A stretch of DNA of 64,000 bases from an uncultured bacterium (GTDB taxonomy: Bacteria > Actinomycetota > Coriobacteriia > Coriobacteriales > Coriobacteriaceae), in NCBI GenBank assembly GCA_905216145.1, contig CAJMST010000002.1, positions 62,001-126,000 of the forward strand. Direction: 5' to 3'. The notes under the pieces are model-generated. The model was not told where the DNA came from. It saw only the letters and a list, made by a program, of their open reading frames with translations, and ran no database searches. Shown piece after piece: positions 61,199 to 64,000 of the stretch. The position numbers and the translations under genes are program-made. Position 1 is the first letter of the stretch. Each line of letters opens with the position of its first letter.

Positions 61199-62287
61199 CT
61201 AGTCCAGGCGGACTGGATCGTGGGGGTAGTTGTTGAGGATCTCGACGCCGGGCTCGGTCACGAGGGCCAGGTCCTCGATGCGGACGCCGGTGCGGCCGGG
61301 GAGGTAGATGCCCGGTTCGATGGAGAAGGTCATGCCTGGCTCGATAACCTGTTCGTTGACCAGCGAGACGTCGCCCGGCTCATGGTCCTGCAGACCAATC
61401 GAATGGCCCAGGCGATGGGTAAAGTACTTGCCGTAACCTGCGTTCTCAATCACGTTGCGCGCGGCGCGGTCCAGGTCGCACATGCGCACACCCGGTGCGA
61501 TGAGTGCCTCGGCGGCCTCGTTGGCACGGCGCACGATGTCGTAGATGCGTGCCGTCTCCTTATCCGGTTCGCCCCAAAAGAACGTGCGCGTCATGTCCGA
61601 GCAGTAGTTGCGATAGCGGCCGCCAATGTCGAACAACACCACGTCGCCGCGCTTGAGCACGGTGCCGTCGGGCTCGTGATGCGGGTCGCCGGCGTTGGCG
61701 CCAAAGCTCACGATGGGCGGGAAGCTAAAGCCCTCGCAGCCGTGCTTGCGATACAGGCCGAGCATCTGGTCGGCAATCTCGCGCTCCGTCACGCCCCCGT
61801 GGACGAGCTTGATCGCGTCGGCCATCACGGCGTCGTTGGCGGCCGAGGACACGCGCATGAGCTCCTGCTCGGCAGCGTCCTTGTACGTGCGGGCAGCTGT
61901 CACGGCGAAGTCGCCCAGGAAGAACTCGCTCGCGGCATGGCGCTCCAGAAGGGGCATCAAAAAGCCCGAGCGCATGACGGTGTCGATGCCAAGGGGCTTG
62001 GTCGGATCGATCTCGCGCGCGATGGCATCGGTCACGATGTCAGTATCGGTGTGGTAGGCAACGCGCGCGTTGTCGTACTCGGGTAGTTGGTGCAGCGCGT
62101 TGACCAGGATCACCGGCTCGGCGTCGCGCGCGAGCAGCACGCCGCAAAAACGCTCGAACATATCGGCATAAAAGCCGGTCAGATAGTAGATCGACCACGG
62201 GTCATTCACAAGCAGCTGCGCGCCGGGGTGCTGAGCCTCGAGCGCATCGAGCACGCGCGCCACGCGCTGGTCATCGACATGTGCCAT
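61199..62287 (-). CDS. M24-family Xaa-Pro aminopeptidase
   Basis: The 362-residue protein has an N-terminal creatinase-like domain and a C-terminal pita-bread metalloprotease domain. The five metal ligands are visible: Asp in VVLFDIGGRYR, Asp in CSDMTRTFF, His in HRLGHSIGLQDHEPG, Glu in SIEPGIYL and Glu in VRIEDLALV. It should remove N-terminal residues before proline in peptides. GAAAGGA precedes the ATG. It is the only gene in this stretch on the minus strand apart from the last two. Confidence 0.92.
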   Translation of the reverse strand: MAHVDDQRVARVLDALEAQHPGAQLLVNDPWSIYYLTGFYADMFERFCGVLLARDAEPVILVNALHQLPEYDNARVAYHTDTDIVTDAIAREIDPTKPLGIDTVMRSGFLMPLLERHAASEFFLGDFAVTAARTYKDAAEQELMRVSSAANDAVMADAIKLVHGGVTEREIADQMLGLYRKHGCEGFSFPPIVSFGANAGDPHHEPDGTVLKRGDVVLFDIGGRYRNYCSDMTRTFFWGEPDKETARIYDIVRRANEAAEALIAPGVRMCDLDRAARNVIENAGYGKYFTHRLGHSIGLQDHEPGDVSLVNEQVIEPGMTFSIEPGIYLPGRTGVRIEDLALVTEPGVEILNNYPHDPVRLD

Positions 62288-62340
62288 GAAACATCCTTTC
62301 GCTAGGGTGCCACCATGGTATCCCCAATGCCAGGGTAGTC

Positions 62341-62365
62341 AATTTGCGACGGGGCTATTTTAGCT
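62341..62365 (+). repeat. GGGACGGGGCT motif, copy 2
   Basis: AATTTGCGACGGGGCT then ATTTTAGCT, 58 nt before the left arm of core-and-arms copy 2. It is complementary to 62724-62748. Confidence 0.7.
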
Positions 62366-62423
62366 GTGTCCAACATGCAGAATGATCGGGCAAAAGTAGT
62401 CATAAGAGGGCCGTTCCAAATGG

Positions 62424-62592
62424 GCTGGTTTCAAAAGTATGGCGGATTACGGGGCTGGACCTGTATTACTTGACCATGGGAAAAATCGCGAAATTAAAAC
62501 CGCAGGTAGAAGGCTTATCAAAACTTGAAAATGGCCGGTATGGATGGAGGTCTCCGAGCCAGCCCCGTAATCCGGCATAGTTTTGAAATGGC
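62424..62592 (+). repeat. Core-and-arms element, copy 2
   Basis: The arms (62424-62458 and 62559-62592, containing CGGATTACGGGGCTGG and its complement) pair with few mismatches but bear no resemblance to the arms of copy 1. The core between them repeats ACTTGACCA, AATCGCGAAA, CGCAGGTAGAAGGCTT at the same spacing. It lies in the 467-bp gap between the M24 peptidase start and the DUF1667 gene, which holds no coding sequence. Confidence 0.75.
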
Positions 62593-62630
62593 ACTAAAGT
62601 AGGCACAAGCTAAATAACGATTCCAAAAAA

Positions 62631-62697
62631 AGTTGCGGTGGAATAGTTCCTGGATACCGGGGTTTTGGCGGAAATCAGGAACTATTTCACCGCAACT
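62631..62697 (-). repeat. Dispersed hairpin family, copy 7 (inverted)
   Basis: AGTTGCGGTGGAATAGTTCC pairs with the right arm ending TATTTCACCGCAACT. The GAGGAGGG flank is on the right, so on the minus strand the element follows the DUF1667 gene in the family's usual polarity. Confidence 0.88.
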
Positions 62698-62723
62698 GAG
62701 GAGGGCAGGGTGGATGGCGGGGT

Positions 62724-62748
62724 AGCTAAAAGAGCCCCGTCCCTAATT
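62724..62748 (-). repeat. GGGACGGGGCT motif, inverted copy
   Basis: The minus strand reads AATTAGGGACGGGGCT then CTTTTAGCT, matching the plus-strand copies at 60939 and 62341. It is 7 nt beyond the DUF1667 stop. Confidence 0.7.
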
Positions 62749-62754
62749 AGCTAC

Positions 62755-63153
62755 TTAGACTCGGTCGATGTCCATGCTGGCGATTAGGTTGATGTTGGTG
62801 TCTAGGAGGTTCTCTAGCACGACGTCGCCCATGCGGATGGGGGCGTTGACGACTAGGCCTCGGATGAGGTTCATGGCTTGGGCGTGGAGTGCCAGCGGGA
62901 TGGCCTCAGCCGTGCGCACAGGCAGCAGCGTCTCGTCGCCGCCGGAGACGGCCACGGTCGTCGTGAGCACGCGCGTGGGACAGGTGAGCTCCTGATGCGC
63001 GAACTTATCGCCGCGTGGGCAGTTGTTGCCGGTCACGGAGTGCACCTCTACCAGGGCGCCGTCTGCGTCACGCTCCACCTCTACGGTCAGGAGACACTCG
63101 GACGGGCAGGTGGTGCAGTTGAACTTGAGCTTTTCGATTGCGTTCGTGCTCAT
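62755..63153 (-). CDS. DUF1667 protein
   Basis: The 132-residue protein has four cysteines in CTTCPSECLL, NNCPRGDKFA and LTCPTRVLTTTV, as in DUF1667, a small family whose members adjoin FAD/NAD oxidoreductases and glycerol-3-phosphate dehydrogenases and may bind Fe-S. AAGGAGGCG precedes the ATG at 63153, inside the end of the upstream gene, so it is co-translated with the oxidoreductase. Confidence 0.85.
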   Translation of the reverse strand: MSTNAIEKLKFNCTTCPSECLLTVEVERDADGALVEVHSVTGNNCPRGDKFAHQELTCPTRVLTTTVAVSGGDETLLPVRTAEAIPLALHAQAMNLIRGLVVNAPIRMGDVVLENLLDTNINLIASMDIDRV

Positions 63154-63157
63154 GACT

Positions 63158-64000
63158 CTACGCCTCCTTAACGGGTTCGACGGAAAGGATAATCTCGCTG
63201 GCACCCAGGTCGAGCGCTTGTTTGATGACCTTTGCCGGTAGCGGGAAACTCTCCATAACGCCCGGCTTAAACGCGCGGACCTTGCCGGTGAACAGTTCCT
63301 CGCCGTCGGCCAAGATCCTCACGCGGGCGGCGTCGACGGGTCGGCGCACGCGGAAGTTCAGTTTGGTGAGCGCCACGGCCGTAATGCGTCCCGGCAGCGC
63401 GTATCCCGCAATGCTGGCAGGGGAGACCGTGAGCTGGCAACCCGCGCCTGGAGCGCCCGCCTCGGCATCCGCGCCGCCGCCCAGCGCGTACGCCGCCGCA
63501 GCCGCGCCGGCATGTTCGGACTCAGTCGTCACGTTGTCGGCCAGGTCGTGCACGTGCAGCACGTTGCCGCAGGCAAAGATGCCCGGCACGCCCGTTTGCA
63601 GGCTCTGGTCCACCACGGCGCCGCGCGTGCGTGGGTCAAGCTCAACGCCCGCGGCAACCGAAAGCTCATTCTCGGGAATCAATCCCACCGAAAGCAGCAG
63701 TGTGTCGCACGGAACAATGCGCTCGGTCCCCGGAATGGGCGCCAGGCGCTCGTCGACTTGGCTCACCTCGACGGCCTCCACGCGGTCGTGCCCGATCACG
63801 CGTGTGACGGTGGTGGACAGGTGCAGCGGAATTCCAAAGTCGTCCAGGCAGTTCTTGACGTTGCGGCGCAGACCGTTGGCGTACGGCATGAGCTCGTAGA
63901 CGCCCTCGACCGAAATCCCCTCGAGCGTGCAGCGGCGCGCCATGATAAGCCCGATGTCGCCCGAGCCCAAAATAACGGCGCGCGAGCCGGGCTTGAGGTT
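63158..64000 (-). CDS. FAD/NAD(P)-dependent oxidoreductase (5' end beyond window)
   Basis: The last 280 residues of a pyridine-nucleotide-disulfide-type flavoprotein are present. The second nucleotide-binding fold begins AVILGSGDIGLIMARRC, and the FAD-contacting GVPGIFACGNVLHVHD follows. A C-terminal domain of about 100 residues ends in VEPVKEA. Such proteins usually pair with DUF1667 and a GlpA-like dehydrogenase; the latter would lie beyond the window. The frame is open to the window edge. Confidence 0.85.
   Translation of the reverse strand, partial: NLKPGSRAVILGSGDIGLIMARRCTLEGISVEGVYELMPYANGLRRNVKNCLDDFGIPLHLSTTVTRVIGHDRVEAVEVSQVDERLAPIPGTERIVPCDTLLLSVGLIPENELSVAAGVELDPRTRGAVVDQSLQTGVPGIFACGNVLHVHDLADNVTTESEHAGAAAAAYALGGGADAEAGAPGAGCQLTVSPASIAGYALPGRITAVALTKLNFRVRRPVDAARVRILADGEELFTGKVRAFKPGVMESFPLPAKVIKQALDLGASEIILSVEPVKEA

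Noticed and set aside
4484..62697. CRISPR array made from the repeated hairpins
   Set aside because: Copies are kilobases apart, each is a single palindrome after a gene, and no cas genes are present.

Overview
The window looks like a chromosomal segment of a strictly anaerobic, high-GC gut actinobacterium of the Coriobacteriia, most likely Collinsella or a close relative. This is an inference from gene content (formate hydrogenlyase, selenocysteine machinery, double-cubane reductases, ClpX/ClpP and tig next to tRNA-Leu), from codon use and from the many dispersed intergenic hairpins. No database search was possible. No phage, insertion sequence, CRISPR array or rRNA operon was seen.

Layout. 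1-7 kb holds housekeeping and transport genes: a C_GCAxxG_C_C protein (partial), metY, an MFS exporter, xpt, an RF-1-like GGQ protein, a lipid kinase and a CLC-F-type channel. 7-12.7 kb is a molybdenum block (moeA, mogA/moaB, modA, modB with an extra N-terminal domain, modC). 13-19.8 kb is a reductase and selenium block: two double-cubane-cluster (2-hydroxyacyl-CoA dehydratase-like) proteins, their ATPase activator, selD (itself a selenoprotein), yedF, a DUF3343 Se/S-carrier-like protein and a cysteine desulfurase. brnQ, two tRNAs and a small accessory patch (nuclease-like protein, RelB/PIN toxin-antitoxin) follow to 24 kb.

24.2-39.7 kb is one long formate hydrogenlyase locus: an Fe-S protein, fdhF with selenocysteine 140, a second Fe-S protein, hyfBCDEFGHI-type hydrogenase-4 genes, the hycH and hycI maturation genes and a focA formate channel. 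An orphan molybdopterin oxidoreductase follows, then selA, selB and a tRNA-Sec gene (45550-45646), mobA and a second, cysteine-rich DUF3343 protein. The window therefore carries selenophosphate synthesis, Sec-tRNA synthesis, Sec decoding and Mo cofactor insertion together with the selenoenzymes they serve. gdhA, a two-gene molybdenum hydroxylase, tRNA-Leu, tig, clpP, clpX, valS, folC, an M24 peptidase, a DUF1667 protein and a partial FAD oxidoreductase complete the window.

The non-coding DNA is unusually structured. Seven copies of a 67-75 bp near-perfect hairpin with compensatory changes lie 3' of genes in one consistent polarity. Two copies of a different element have a conserved ~60 nt core between unrelated but self-complementary arms. 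Further paired hairpins follow each double-cubane gene and bracket valS. These families are the main candidates for undescribed biology here.
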